Below are positions 12,084 through 23,700 of a stretch of 64,000 bases of DNA, piece by piece; the first letter of the stretch is position 1; each line of letters opens with the position of its first letter. Position numbers and translations under genes: made by a program. This DNA is from Ampullaceana balthica (lineage: Eukaryota; Mollusca; Gastropoda; Lymnaeidae), in contig CALYLW010001010.1 in assembly GCA_944989445.1 (NCBI GenBank), forward strand, positions 1-64,000. Reading direction: 5' to 3'. Under the pieces are notes generated by a model that saw only the letters and a list, made by a program, of their open reading frames with translations, had not been told where the DNA came from and did not search any database.

Positions 12084-13140
12084 ATTTAAGGCATTAATTT
12101 TAAATATCACAGAAAGGATACTTGATACAGACAAGTCATGTGGATTAAGATTATTGTCACTCGTGTCAATATAAATGAAATTAGGGTAGATTTAGGTGTC
12201 TTCGTATAGTAAGTAGGTAAGAAATCTACATAGTTGTCAAATTTTTAAAAAAATGCGTTTTCTGGAAGGAACCGGTTCAATAATGGACATATATTCCAAG
12301 CGTACACGTACACATGACGTATTTTAATATATCTAGTTGATTGTAGTGGATGTTATATGTCCCAAACGAGTCTGCATTACCCCCAAGAATTCACTTTTTG
12401 ACCCCAGATGAGGTTATTTACCTCTGTTCGCCGACCTCTTTCTTACGGGATGCCCGTCAGTCAATTGAGGGGTTTTTTAAAAATACATTTTTTAAATGTT
12501 ATTTTTAAATAATTTTTTTTTCAAAACAAAGACGTTAACCGTGATGATTAATAGTCATTGTTTAATTTGTACCAATTAAAACAAAATGTAATCTAAGGAT
12601 GTTAACACAGTTCGTTTTCTGAAGGCCGGTTAAACGTTTTTAAAAAATGCTTCACGCGGGTACGATATTACAATGTAGATCTTCACTAAATAAATAATAA
12701 ATACCTAAATGACAATAAAAGTGATTTGAAACATACTTATTTTCATATAGAAAATAAGGTGGGTTTTTTTTTGGAGGGGGGTCAAAATTTTGTGGCGTAT
12801 TTTTAGAGGGGGGGGTCTAAGTTTTTGTGACGACGCGTGATGAGGGGGGGGGGTGAGGGGTCAAAAATCGGCCAAAATCGCGGACGTCATTTATGGACGG
12901 CCCCTAAGGGATTAAAATCTTTAATGGCGCTCACTTCTTGCCACAACACAATATGCACACAACTCTCTACCCTTCTACACACATTCTAATGACGACAACA
13001 AAAACAACTTTCTTTTGCACACTTACGCACCAACTAACCAAACACACCACCGCGCGTAGCTCACAACAAAGTTACAAAGGGGAATTGGTCATCCGTGACA
13101 AATGTATATAATGTTTTATTTAGATCTCTGCTTACCTTAC
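12084..13140. other. Left-arm sequence outside the hAT, no gene
   Basis: Mirror of about 18120-19166. It contains the right half of the Harbinger-like element (to 12904), then AT-rich sequence with no coding signal. Confidence 0.6.
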
Positions 13141-13476
13141 CTACAAAACATTAAAAGGAATCAGCTCACTACAATATGATACACGCTTGAAGGTTAGAAT
13201 GGCTCCATTAGACGACTTTACAGGGACACTTATGTTATTCATCTTATAGGTAATATTTGGTCGGCGTGGGGTAAGAACACTTAAGCCGTTTTTTAAAATT
13301 TTGTACGCAAAAGAACTCCTTAACAAGTTGTTCCTCTGAAGGAGATAAAATAAACACTTGTTTGACTTCAAAGAGTTTGCAATGATTATATTTTAGTCAG
13401 CAGTATAGGCCATCATTTTCGTGTTATTTATTAAAAGCGAAAATTAAATACACACACACACACATATTTATATATA

Positions 13477-13830
13477 CTAGGGGCAAGTAACCGGCTTTCC
13501 CGGGTTTAAAATAAGGTTTTCTTTAGAAGCGTACAAAACTTTTTATTTACATGCAATAAAAGGGTAAATTTATCTTAGAGCTATGTGATAGACAAATATT
13601 TGGCAGTTCCATATGGAGTGTGTACAAAAAGATGTTCTTCTTTGCTCACTCTGGAGCAGGCCCATGAGAAAAGCATGTTGTCTCCAAGTCTATACCAGCA
13701 ACCCCAAGAGACTTGTTGATTGTCATGGCGACACACTGACTGACGGACGGACGCGCTTAGCCGCAGTATCTTATATATATGGAAAACTACATTCAGGCCC
13801 CTGGCCCCCAAATTATTTTCGCCAGTTAGC
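13477..13830 (-). mobile_element. 3' part of a Helitron (left copy, truncated)
   Basis: On the minus strand a decayed helicase C-terminus (MTINKS motif, then ACSRVSKEEHLFVHTP in another frame) is followed by the GC-rich hairpin cccgggaaagccgg. The terminal CTAG at 13480-13477 abuts T. The copy stops at 13830, where similarity to the right arm ends. Confidence 0.85.
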
Positions 13831-14263
13831 AAGATGTATTGCAGTTGCAGAATGCACGCGGTATCCTGGATTATATGTAAGTTATTTTGACTTAAAAAAT
13901 TAAGTTCAAGATATTTAACTTTGACCACGAAATTTAATGAACACATCAAGTCTATTGTAACTTTTTATCTTTAATTGCCATATTATTATGATTTTGCGCT
14001 ATATTTTATCATAATTTATTGCATCACATTTTTTTAAATCCCTAAAATTTTAACTATCTTTTTAATGCGAATATCCTATTGTTTCTTTATAAATATGAAA
14101 TGAATGACTAAAATCAGTGTAAAGATTTTTAATGAGGTAATATAATTAATTGTCATGATTATCCTATCTCTCGTTCGAATTAATTCCCAATTCCAACTTG
14201 TATGCGCGCTATATTTGCGCACATCTCTCTCTACCCCCCTCTCACTCTCTACCTCTACCTTTA

Positions 14264-14265
<2 letters not shown>

Positions 14266-14342
<77 letters not shown>
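14266..14342. repeat. (CT)n microsatellite
   Basis: Uninterrupted CT dinucleotides, preceded by a degenerate CT-rich run from about 14225. They create three Ser/Leu repeat ORFs that are artefacts. Confidence 0.98.
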
Positions 14343-14346
<4 letters not shown>

Positions 14347-14554
14347 TTCGTTTCCTTGTAGAATTATTCAATCATTCACTTATTTATTTATTTAAATATA
14401 GTGTTGAATAAAATAGTAAAGCTACATGAGACTTTTTGAGGTTTATCGTGCTCAGGTACATCTGTTATTATAATTATCAAATATCTTATTTAATCGGCCT
14501 CTGCTCTTGCACTCCACTTTATCAAGATGTAAGTGGTGTAGTATATTTATGTTT

Positions 14555-14809
14555 GTATTATCAACTAGAATGAGAACTGAACATTGTCCCACACGAAGCT
14601 ACTTGTACAAGTTTAACACTAGAAGGGAACTGGCCTGTCGGCTGTGTGGCTACCCGGAAGAGACGGTGGCACACGTACTCGAAGAGTGCCCCGAGCTGTG
14701 CGGGGGTTTGGAAGACGAAGTAACGGTACCTGCAGAGGGTTACCTCTACGGCGATGCCCGCTTGATGAGGCTCGCTTGCGATAAAATGAACCGGGTCTTA
14801 AGAGCCTAG
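14555..14809 (+). pseudogene. LINE ORF2 C-terminal relic
   Basis: Encodes RTEHCPTRSYLYKF followed by a Cys-x2-Cys...His...Cys cluster (CRLCGYPEETVAHVLEECP). This is the zinc-binding tail that closes reverse-transcriptase ORFs of Jockey/I/R1-like LINEs. Nothing of the RT domain is upstream, as expected for a 5'-truncated insertion. The stop TAG follows at about 14807. Confidence 0.8.
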
Positions 14810-15744
14810 CGGCTTGACCCAAAAGAGAATGTACATTCACGAGTAATGTCACACCTATAAGGGATTTATAATCAAAAACTTTGTTTTTACGGATTGTTTA
14901 ATTAGCACTGTACTTACAGTACTTTGCAGTGTATATTTTTTTTACATGTTCCGACTTACACTAAAATTCGGGTTACGAGTATTCTTAAGAACGGATCAAC
15001 GTCGTAATAAATACTTTTAACATATTTTAATAAAGAAAACAACAATTTTCAGTAGTTAGGCATGTCATATGTCAAACAGAGCTCATTTAACGTCAGCAAC
15101 GTGTTTTGTATAATGTTCATCATCGAAATTATAAGACCAGCAATCGAGTTAGGCGAACGCTCTAGCTGTATTTGGAGCTTAGCGCAGTGTTCAGACCTAA
15201 CCATTAAAAATTAAAAGTTACAAAATCCCCAGACACCTTTTAATTATTTAGATTACGATGAACAGAAATGGCGCTTTTATTTGACTTTCGTTTTCTCGCA
15301 GTTTTATAAATCACGATATAATTTTAAGAGAAAATACTCTTGACGCAGAATAGACCCAAATATTAACATGATGTTTACGTCATTATGATTAAAAAAATCG
15401 CCATAACGCAAAATAAGAAAGGAGGAAGATCAGGTATTTCAAACAAGCAAGAAAACCAATTTTTACTATTTAAGTTGGAAAACATTTCGAATGATTATCC
15501 TCATTTAAACACATTGGATCACTGAACATATTAATAAGTAATATTGGTAAAGCTAGACAACTAGAGAAAAAGGAATTATGAATGGAACAGCTCGAACTAT
15601 TTAAGTTAAGCTTTGATTTTAACTGGCCGTAACTTTCAGAAAACGTTTATTTATTTAAATCTTTTCAAATCGTCATGCAACATCTCAATTTGTTGTTTAC
15701 TCTGTTCGCCATTTTGCAAGTCATTTCACGTAAGTAAAGCGAAA

Positions 15745-15929
15745 TGAACTAAATGTATAAATAAATATATATGATATATATATATAGTATAAATAAATAT
15801 ATATTCTTATATATATATAAATAAATATATATTACATATATAAATAAATATATAATTAATATATATATATTAAATATTAATATTTATTTTATATATATAT
15901 ATTATATATATATTAATATATAAACAATA
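15745..15929. repeat. AT-rich tract with tandem 'aaataaatatat' motifs
   Basis: Near-pure A/T with repeated aaataaatatat and (TA)n. Probably the target tract of the neighbouring Helitron. Confidence 0.9.
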
Positions 15930-16358
15930 TAATTTGCAATGTCACGTCTGTAGGGTCTGTCCGTGACGCTAATAATTTTAGAAAGCAGCGCACCAAATTA
16001 CTGCACCAATGCATCAAAAGGTGTGCAAATTAAAGATACGCTGTAAAAAATATTATATGACATCATTGTTTTTGCCCATATTTTAATTTTGGAAAAGGGA
16101 ACAATGTAAAAAGATGATTTGATGATGGTTAATTATAAAATAAAAAAACAAAGGGGGCGCCGTAGCCTACAACTCCTATGATAAAATACTTTGCGTGCAT
16201 TTCAGAAAGTTTAATATTTGTATTTATCAAACAAGGACAAGTTAGTTGGGCTTTTGAAAAAGGTCGGCGCCGTAGACGCCCTAAAAAATTGCATTTCTTT
16301 TCAAAATAAATAGATTTCAGCTGTAAACTTCCGTCATTTTTGACGGGTGATACGCTAG
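15930..16358 (+). mobile_element. Short non-autonomous Helitron, 3' end at 16358
   Basis: The 3' end shows the Helitron signature: hairpin ccgtcatttttgacgg, a few bases, then CTAG followed by T. The body contains a gggcgcc block that recurs at 29910-30150, 54520-55000 and 61167-61605. Non-coding. Confidence 0.75.
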
Positions 16359-16859
16359 TATATATATATATACTCAAAAAGCAACACTATGTTCTAGTGC
16401 TTATAAAATTATTTTCTTTGGTATGCATGTGTACTTTTGGTATTGAAACTGATATCTACGATCATTTTTGAACATTTTTAAATTTGACCTACTTTTCCAA
16501 TTTATTCCACTGGTGACCCAATGGGCATAAAGGGTATAAATATCGTTCTTCTATTCACAAGTAGAAGATATAAGATTTGTAATAAAAATAAATTTTATTC
16601 ACCTTATAATTTACAATTTCTGGTCATTAGACCTCAAATAGTTTCTAAGTTGAGTGAAACAAAGATTGACTTTGCATTTTTTATAATAAGTTCTTTGTTT
16701 TTAGGTTGCATTATTAGCATCGTTGTAGCTCATCACTTGTGATAGGAAACTGATATTGATAGCAACCACCCATACCTAATTCTGGCAAAGTTGTGGGAGA
16801 GTATTTTTCTTTACTGGGAAATCTGTAGGGATACAACAGATAAAAAAATAAAAATAAAA

Positions 16860-17430
16860 AATTCTCCTATTTTCCGTGTAGGTAGAAGCATGAAACTTTC
16901 GATGTTTGTTAACTAACATTTGGCAATGGTAACAGGTAAGAAAAATATAAATTATCACTTACTGGGGGCCGGGGGCCCAAATGTAGGTTATTGTCTTATA
17001 TTTAAATATAATTCAACACTAATTCTCCAACTTCCCGTGAAGGTAGAAGCATGAAACTTTGGGAACTTGCTGAATACACTCTTATAACAATAGTTTGCGA
17101 AAAATAATTTAAAAATTTCCACTCATGGGTCGCCGGGGGCCAAAAACTGTTTTTTTGCATAATATGGGCTATATAAAACTGAATCAGCACTAATTCCTCA
17201 TCTTCCCGTGTAGTTAGAAGCATGAAACTTTGGAAAGTTGTTGAGTACCCTCCCACAATGGTAACAGTCGAAAAAAATATAAAATTATCACTAACTGGGG
17301 GGTCGGGGGCCCAAACGTAGTTTTTTTTCTTAAATGAGCTATATAAATCAGGCTCATCATTAAATCTCCAATTTCCTGTGTAGGTAGGACCATGAAACAT
17401 TGGGAAGTTGTTAAGTACCCTCCCAAAATG
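16860..17430 (+). mobile_element. Degenerate Helitron body repeats (gtaggtagaagcatgaaac units)
   Basis: Three to four diverged units of about 170 bp each contain cttcccgtgtaggtagaagc, 'ttgagtaccctccc' and 'ggccgggggccc'. The same units fill 55791-59740. They run directly into the helicase remnant at 17440. Confidence 0.7.
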
Positions 17431-17786
17431 CTAACTGGCGAAAATAATTTGGGGGCCAGGGGCCTGAATGTAGTTTTCCATATATATAAGATACTGCGGC
17501 TAAGCGCGTCCCTCCGTCAGTCAGTGTGTCGCCATGACAATCAACAAGTCTCTTGGGATTGCTGGCATAGACTTGGAGACAACATGCTTTTCTCATGGGC
17601 CTGCTCCAGAGTGAGCAAAGAAGAACATCTTTTTGTACACACTCCATATGGAACTGCCAAATATTTGTCTATCACATTGCTCTAAGATAAATTTACCCTT
17701 TTATTGCATGTAAATAAACGTTACGCTTGTACGCTTGTAAAGAAAACCTTATTTTAAACCCGGGAAAGCCGGTTACTTGACCCTAG
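17430..17786 (+). mobile_element. Helitron 3' end with helicase C-terminal remnant
   Basis: Near 17533 the frame reads MTINKS...GIDLETTCFSHG, resembling the last conserved motifs of the Helitron Pif1-type helicase. The frame then shifts to ACSRVSKEEHLFVHTPYGTAK. The 3' end has the cccgggaaagccgg hairpin and CTAG at 17783-17786 followed by T. Frameshifted, so inactive. Confidence 0.85.
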
Positions 17787-19166
17787 TATATATAAATATG
17801 TGTGTGTGTGTATTTAATTTTAGCTTTTAATAAATAACACGAAAATGATGGCCTATACTGCTGACTAAAATATAATCATTGCAAACTCTTTGAAGTCAAA
17901 CAAGTGTTTATTTTATCTCCTTCAGAGGAACAACTTGTTAAGGAGTTCTTTTGCATACAAAATTTTTAAAAACGGTTTGAGTGTTCCTACCCCACGCCGA
18001 CCAAATATTACCTATAAGATGAATAACATAAGTGTCCTTGTAAAGTCGTCTAATGGAGCCATTCTAACCTTCAAGCGTGTATCATATTGTAGTGAGCTGA
18101 TTCCTTTTAATATTTTATAGGCAAGGTAAGCAGAGATCTAAATAAAACATTATATACATTTGTCACGGATGACCAATTCCCCTTTGTAACTATGTTGTGA
18201 GCTACGCGCTGTGGTGTGTTTGGTTAGTTGGTGCGTAAGTGTGCAAAAGAAAGTTGTTTTTGTTGTCGTCATTAGAATGTGTGTAGAAGGGTAGAGAGTT
18301 GTGTGCATATTGTGTTGTGGCAAGAAGTGAGCGCCATTAAAGATTTTTATCCCTTAGGGGCCGTCCATAAATGACGTCCGCGATTTTGGCCGATTTTGGA
18401 CCCCTCACCCCCCCTCATCACGCGTCGTCACAAAAACTTAAACCCCCCCCTCTAAAAATACGTCACAAAACTTTGACCCCCCCCCCAAAAAAAAACACCT
18501 TATTTTCTATATGAAAATAAGTATGTTTCAAATCACTTTTATTGTCATTTAGGTATTTATTATTTATTTAGTGAAGATCTACATTGTAATATCGTAACCC
18601 GCGTGAAGAATTTTTTTAAAAACGTTTAACCGGCCTTCAGAAAACGAACTGTGTTAACATCCTTAGATTATATTTTATTTTAATGCATACAAATTAAACA
18701 ATGACTATTTATCATCGCGGTTAACGTCTTTGTTTCGAAAAAAAAATATTTAAAAATAACATTTAAAAAATGTATTTTTTAAAAAATCCATCAATTGACT
18801 GACGGGCATCCCGTAAGAAAGAGGTCGGCGAACAGAGGTAAATAACCTCATCTGGGGTCAAAAAGTGAATTCTTGGGGGTAATGCAGACTCGTTTGGGAC
18901 ATATAACATCCACTACAATCAACTAGATATATTAAAATACGTCATGTGTACGTGTACGCTTGGAATATATGTCCATTATTGAACCGGTTCCTTCCAGAAA
19001 ACGCATTTTTTAAAAATTTGACAACTATGTAGATTTCTTAACTACGTACTGTACGAAGACACCTAAATCTACCCTATTTTCATTTATATTGACACGAGTG
19101 ACAATAATCTTAATCCACATGACTTGTCTGTATCAAGTATCATTTCTGTGATATTTAAAATTAATG

Positions 19167-19174
19167 CCTTAAAA
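19167..19174. other. Empty target site of the left-arm hAT
   Basis: ccttaaaa here corresponds to the duplicated target (atttaagg on the opposite strand, one mismatch) with continuous flanks on both sides. It shows the pre-insertion state. Confidence 0.9.
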
Positions 19175-19301
19175 AATGAGCTAAGAAGAAAAGTTGTTTT
19201 GTGCTCCTCTGGAATTTCGATGTCAAGAATTTGATGCATTCAATAAAGTTAATGAATAGTTGATTAATTTTAAATGGGCTCATTTACCATTATATCTAGA
19301 A

Positions 19302-19485
19302 CAGTGCTTCTCAAACTTTTTAATATGGCGGACCGGGTGGAATTTTTTCCATTGCACCAGGGACCGGTGCACTATTTTCCCTGCACTGACAATTTTTTAT
19401 GTCCTTTTTGAGAACATCTGCGGACCGGCAGCGGATGGCCAACGGACCGGCACCGGTCCGCGGACCACCACTTTAAGAAGCACTG
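19302..19485. mobile_element. 184-bp hAT-type MITE (right copy)
   Basis: cagtgcttct...agaagcactg with 8-bp duplication atctagaa at 19294-19301 and 19486-19493. Same length as the left copy with five differences counted. Confidence 0.92.
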
Positions 19486-20506
19486 ATCTAGAAGACTAGA
19501 ATGGCGAGGGGCGTTTGACCAAAAACCAATCGAACAATTATATCAAACTTAAAACGCTTTTAATTTTTCAAATAGATTCCAACCCCCCTCCCCTTTTAAA
19601 GAAAAAGGATAATCCGTGTCGCTTTGACTGAAAATATCTACACATAATCCTATTCAGATAATTTTAGACACTTGTCATGCTTGCAAAACTCACCAGTAGC
19701 ATTTTCGGGGGGGGGGCGGCTAAAGACGCTCCCCCAAATCCCCGATTCATGTGAGCAGGGCCTAGAGTCTGGAGGTTTGGGGGGGGGGTAAAGCACACAT
19801 AAACTTGTATATTTTGGCAAAAACAATCGACGACTCCTGCCATGAGAGAGCCAAACGGAGCTGCGGTTACATCATAAATGCTTTGATGCCAACATCAAAC
19901 GACGCAGTGTAACAATTTCATATGTTATCTTGTGGATTCTGAAACTTTAGGCTTAAGGATTATAATTAGATTTAATGTTTGTGTCTTGATAACTGACGCC
20001 AACCAGCGTCTGATGGCATACCGACCGGCACATTGAGAAGCACAGATTAAGTCATTAAATAAATTGTAAGCGACCAAATATTTCAGTGGAAGTTTTATTT
20101 AAAGTTACCCTTTTGATGTGACGTCACATTTCTTCAACCCCCTCCCTCCCCCTCGTCACGCATCGTCACAAAAGTGTGACCCCCCTCCCCCCTAGGTGCG
20201 TGACGTCATTTATGGACGGCCCCTTATTGGATTTTGTGTTTTTCTTGTGTATTAGAAATTATATGAATCTGGTAGCAAGCAGTCCAGACCTACATATAAG
20301 GACACTTGTGACAACATTTAGTAAATTGTTTTAAATATTATATCGAAAAATAACATTCTCACTATTATCATATGTTTCGCTCGTTCGATCCAAAATGTCT
20401 GGCAACAAAATAAAAAAAATTCTGGATACATAATTGTGATGCAACACATAGGTTAATGTTGATCATTTTTATTAATTAAAAGAGATAATTTTTCTTAAAT
20501 TTTAAG

Positions 20507-20730
20507 GTATAGACACACTGGAAATTACTCTGGATGGCTTTGAACATAAAGAATGTGGAACTCCAGAAGTCAGGGGATGTAGACGCGCGTATGGTTATTT
20601 TAACATAACAGGAACGATAACTCTAGCTGAGGGAGAGGTCATGCCACCGTTTATTGCTTATGAACGCAAGTGTCCTAGACGAAAGGACTGTCATACCTTC
20701 CCGGGAGCCGGCGAGGACGTATGGCAATAT
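20507..20730 (+). CDS. Cys-rich gene, first visible exon
   Basis: Acceptor ttttaag, donor gtaaga. It completes a split codon, then reads IDTLEITLDGF..., with Cys in KEC, RGC, RKC and KDC and the sequon NIT. It ends in phase 0. Confidence 0.8.
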
Positions 20731-23700
20731 GTAAGATGAGATTATTTTATAAAAATAAACCCATGCTATCGGCTATTTTCAAGTATCATCTTTGGGGTCA
20801 TCCATAAATGACGTCACGCACCTGAAAAAAGGGGGGGGGGAGGAGGGGGTCAAGCATTTGTGACGGTGGGGAGGAGGGGGGTTAAAGAAATGTGACGTCA
20901 CATCAAAATATCGCGCAACTTTAAATACAATTTCCACTTAACTAATTCATTGCTTGCAATTTATTTGATGACGTTCTAAATAGCTACACGCGTCTTACAA
21001 TGTGTACGTCTCTAAAAAATTTATCAAATAAAAAAATTCGGTTTGAAATAGTACCTGTATTGTAGTTTTAGTTTATGAGTAAGACGAATGCATTTACAAC
21101 AGGAATAAAAGTTTGTAGAGCACAATAGTATGTTTTTGGAAGTATGCTGTTAGCTAATGTGTGAAAAGAGGTGAATGTATGGTGGCTAGGTTGCATTCTA
21201 TATCCGTCATGACCGCGAAAAATATGTGGCGTTTTGGACGAGTACCCGCGCAACTTTTTTGAACAATATTGACAGCCCTAGTTACGATTAAGGATGTACC
21301 AGATTTCGGCTCCGGCGAATCCGGAGTCCGGCCATTTTTTACAAATCCGTCTCCGGCTTCGGCTCCGGCAGAATTTCACTTCATAAATCCGGCTGGCCGG
21401 TAGAGCAATAAAAAAATATATATAACGGCTCCGGCTCCTGCAAATCCGGAATCCGGTCATTTTTACTAATCCGACTCCGGCTTCGACTGCGGTCGGATTT
21501 CACTTCATAAATCTGTCCGAATCCGGCTCCTGTCGGATTTTAAAATTTTAAATCCGGTACACCCCTAGTTACGATATTAAATAAATTGCAGACTTACACT
21601 AAATACATTTGTAAATTTCAAAAAAAAATTTGAAACATGCTTATTTTTTAAATTAGAAATGCGGCTTTAGGGGGGTGGCGTCAAAGCTTTTGTGACGTAA
21701 TATTGGAGGGGTGGGTCTAAGTGTTTGTGACGAGGTGTGACGAGTGGGTAAGGGGGGATTAAAATCAACCAAAATCGAGAGACGTCATTTATGGACGGCC
21801 CCTTTCTCCTCATTCTAAAAATGTTTATTTACATATATCCTCAATTAGACAATTAGTTAAAACACAATTAAAAATAAAAGCACCAAGCATAGATCGCGTT
21901 GGAGGAAAATAATCTAAAAAAACTAAGCTTTCTAATTTTTTCTTTTTTTTATTTACATGCTTTTATTTAAGTCACACTGTTTGTATGTTGTATCCATCCA
22001 TCCATCCTTCCTTCAAATCTTGAAACGTAAAATTAAACCACTTCTGATGGTCCTAGAGATCTCAAAATTTCACCACAGATAGATCTTGGATGACAATGCA
22101 TTGTATCAAAATTTCAGATCGATCGAATGTACCGTAATTAAATTAATCAATTTTTAGTTTATCTCTATTTATCACTATTTAGAATGTATAGTCGTCTGCT
22201 AGAGTTGACCTCCACGGCTCACTGGTTTCACTCCAGCACTCGTTTACCAAATTCCCGTGTTTAGATCAAGGGCAGGGAAGATCAGCGCGTTTCAGTCTGT
22301 AAATGTTTGTAAATAAAAGCGTGTCCTTTAAAAAAAATATTTTTTTACATTTTACTTATTTAAAATTATTTTTGTCTGGATTCAAATCTAATTATTCGAC
22401 TACCTTTTTGCTTATGGAAAAAAAAATTAAATTAACATTTCAGGGAAAAGCCATTCGTGCCGGTGATTGTAATTACGAGACTCGAGATCATGGTTGCAAG
22501 CTTCAAAGTGGAAGAACGTACCACCATTATTTTCAACACGTTGTTTTTTGGGTATTTAGGTTGTGCACATACAGGGCTCGTATGGTTGTTACCGAATACC
22601 CTGAAAACTATTATACATCTGTAAATGCTGTTGGAATCAAACATGTCAGCAATGAACTAAAAATGTCAGAGTATGCAAGTAAGTACTAGATTGAAATAAC
22701 TGATGTATAATGACACACTTAAAAATCGATTTTTTGTTTCACTTTTTTGAGGTTTAAATGGATGCAAATGAATTACAAAAGATTTTATTTAAAGAAAGTA
22801 ATGTAGAAACAGGAACGTGTATTTCGTTAATTAAATTACTGCTATGTTGTCGTCTTACAAAAGAATCTAAGGCATGATAGACCTGGGACTAGACAAATTT
22901 AGCCGCCCCCCTCCCCTAATTACTTCTTCTTTCAGATTTTGGTGTGGTGTGATAAGTCATAGAAAACTATTATTGTTATGGAAACCAAAGAAAAAGCAAA
23001 TCTGCTAAACTGAGTCAGACGCAAGAGTAGTGCTCCTTAGAGCTAACCAATGGAGCTGACCAATGGAGCTGACCAATGGACCTGACCTATGGAGATGACC
23101 GATGGAGCTGACCAATGGAGCTGACAAATGGACCTGACCTATGGAGCTGACCGATGGAGCTGACCAATAGAGCTGACCAATGGAGCTGACCAATGGAGCT
23201 GACCAATGGAGCTGACCAATGGAGCTGCACGGAAAAATTCAAACGATTCCTGAAGGACCGACCTCACTTCTCAAGCCGATGATTACGAAAAGTTCGTCAT
23301 ACAAATGTTACCATTCTCACTTGGCAATGTCCAGTCCCTGCAATAACGGTGTAGATGCGATATCGTTGTTAAAGTAGTAATGGGGAGCTGTTATATACAG
23401 ATCTAAGCGAGGAGCGGTGGGACAACCTTGGTGTAAAAAGAATCTAATTAGGAAAAGTCAGAAGCTTCACACGATGCATACAAAATGAAGTGGCACTTAT
23501 AGTACGCACACATAAAGATAAAAGTCTCTTGAAAAGTGAATCGGTCTCAAAACAAATAATAAGATCGAATTTTAAACACTGTACATATTGAAATATGCTA
23601 TGCCCACTCGAATTCTATACCAAAAGAAGATACAACCACATTCTATATACACCTACAAAACACTGATAATGTCAAGGAAAATGTAGAAGAATAGGTTGTA

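Larger units (their letters stand above)
7739..12904. mobile_element. Harbinger-like TIR element containing two nested hATs (left copy)
   Basis: Left end GGGGCCGTCCATAAATGA, right end tcatttatggacggcccc, flanked by the 3-bp duplication TAA (7736-7738, 12905-12907). TWA duplications fit PIF/Harbinger. Without its nested inserts it is about 1.7 kb and non-coding. The right-arm copy is 18357-20223. Confidence 0.75.
5150..13830. repeat. Left arm of giant inverted repeat
   Basis: Reads as the reverse complement of 17430-22805. Matched landmarks: exons 5296-5530 and 22444-22678; 7232-7455 and 20507-20730; MITE 8500-8683 and 19302-19485; Helitron end 13477 and 17786. Once the hAT insertion (8820-12083 plus 8-bp duplication) is removed the arm is about 5.4 kb, matching the other arm. 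Divergence counted by eye is 5 of 184 in the MITE and 5 of 459 in the two exons. Confidence 0.95.
13831..17429. other. Palindrome spacer (about 3.6 kb)
   Basis: Unique sequence between the arms. It holds a CT microsatellite, a LINE 3' relic, an AT-rich tract, a short Helitron with 3' end at 16358, and a Helitron body running into the right arm. No intact gene is visible; 14870-15740 shows nothing recognisable. Confidence 0.8.
18357..20223. mobile_element. Harbinger-like TIR element, 1867 bp (right copy)
   Basis: GGGGCCGTCCATAAATGA at the left, its reverse complement at the right, with 3-bp duplication TTA at 18354-18356 and 20224-20226. It contains the 184-bp MITE and no transposase. This is the pre-hAT form of 7739-12904. 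Confidence 0.8.
17430..22805. repeat. Right arm of giant inverted repeat
   Basis: Reverse complement of 5150-13830 minus the hAT insertion. The inner limit is near gctaactggcg at 17430-17440 (left arm 13821-13830). The outer limit is near 22805, where similarity to the left arm fades. Confidence 0.95.

Noticed and set aside
13141..13371. 76-codon ORF mirrored at 17890-18120 with a GT donor-like end
   Set aside because: Considered as the missing 5' exon of the cysteine-rich gene. An in-frame TAG precedes the donor and the other frames contain stops, so the phase cannot work.
14155..14411. Three Ser/Leu-rich ORFs
   Set aside because: They are translations of a CT microsatellite.
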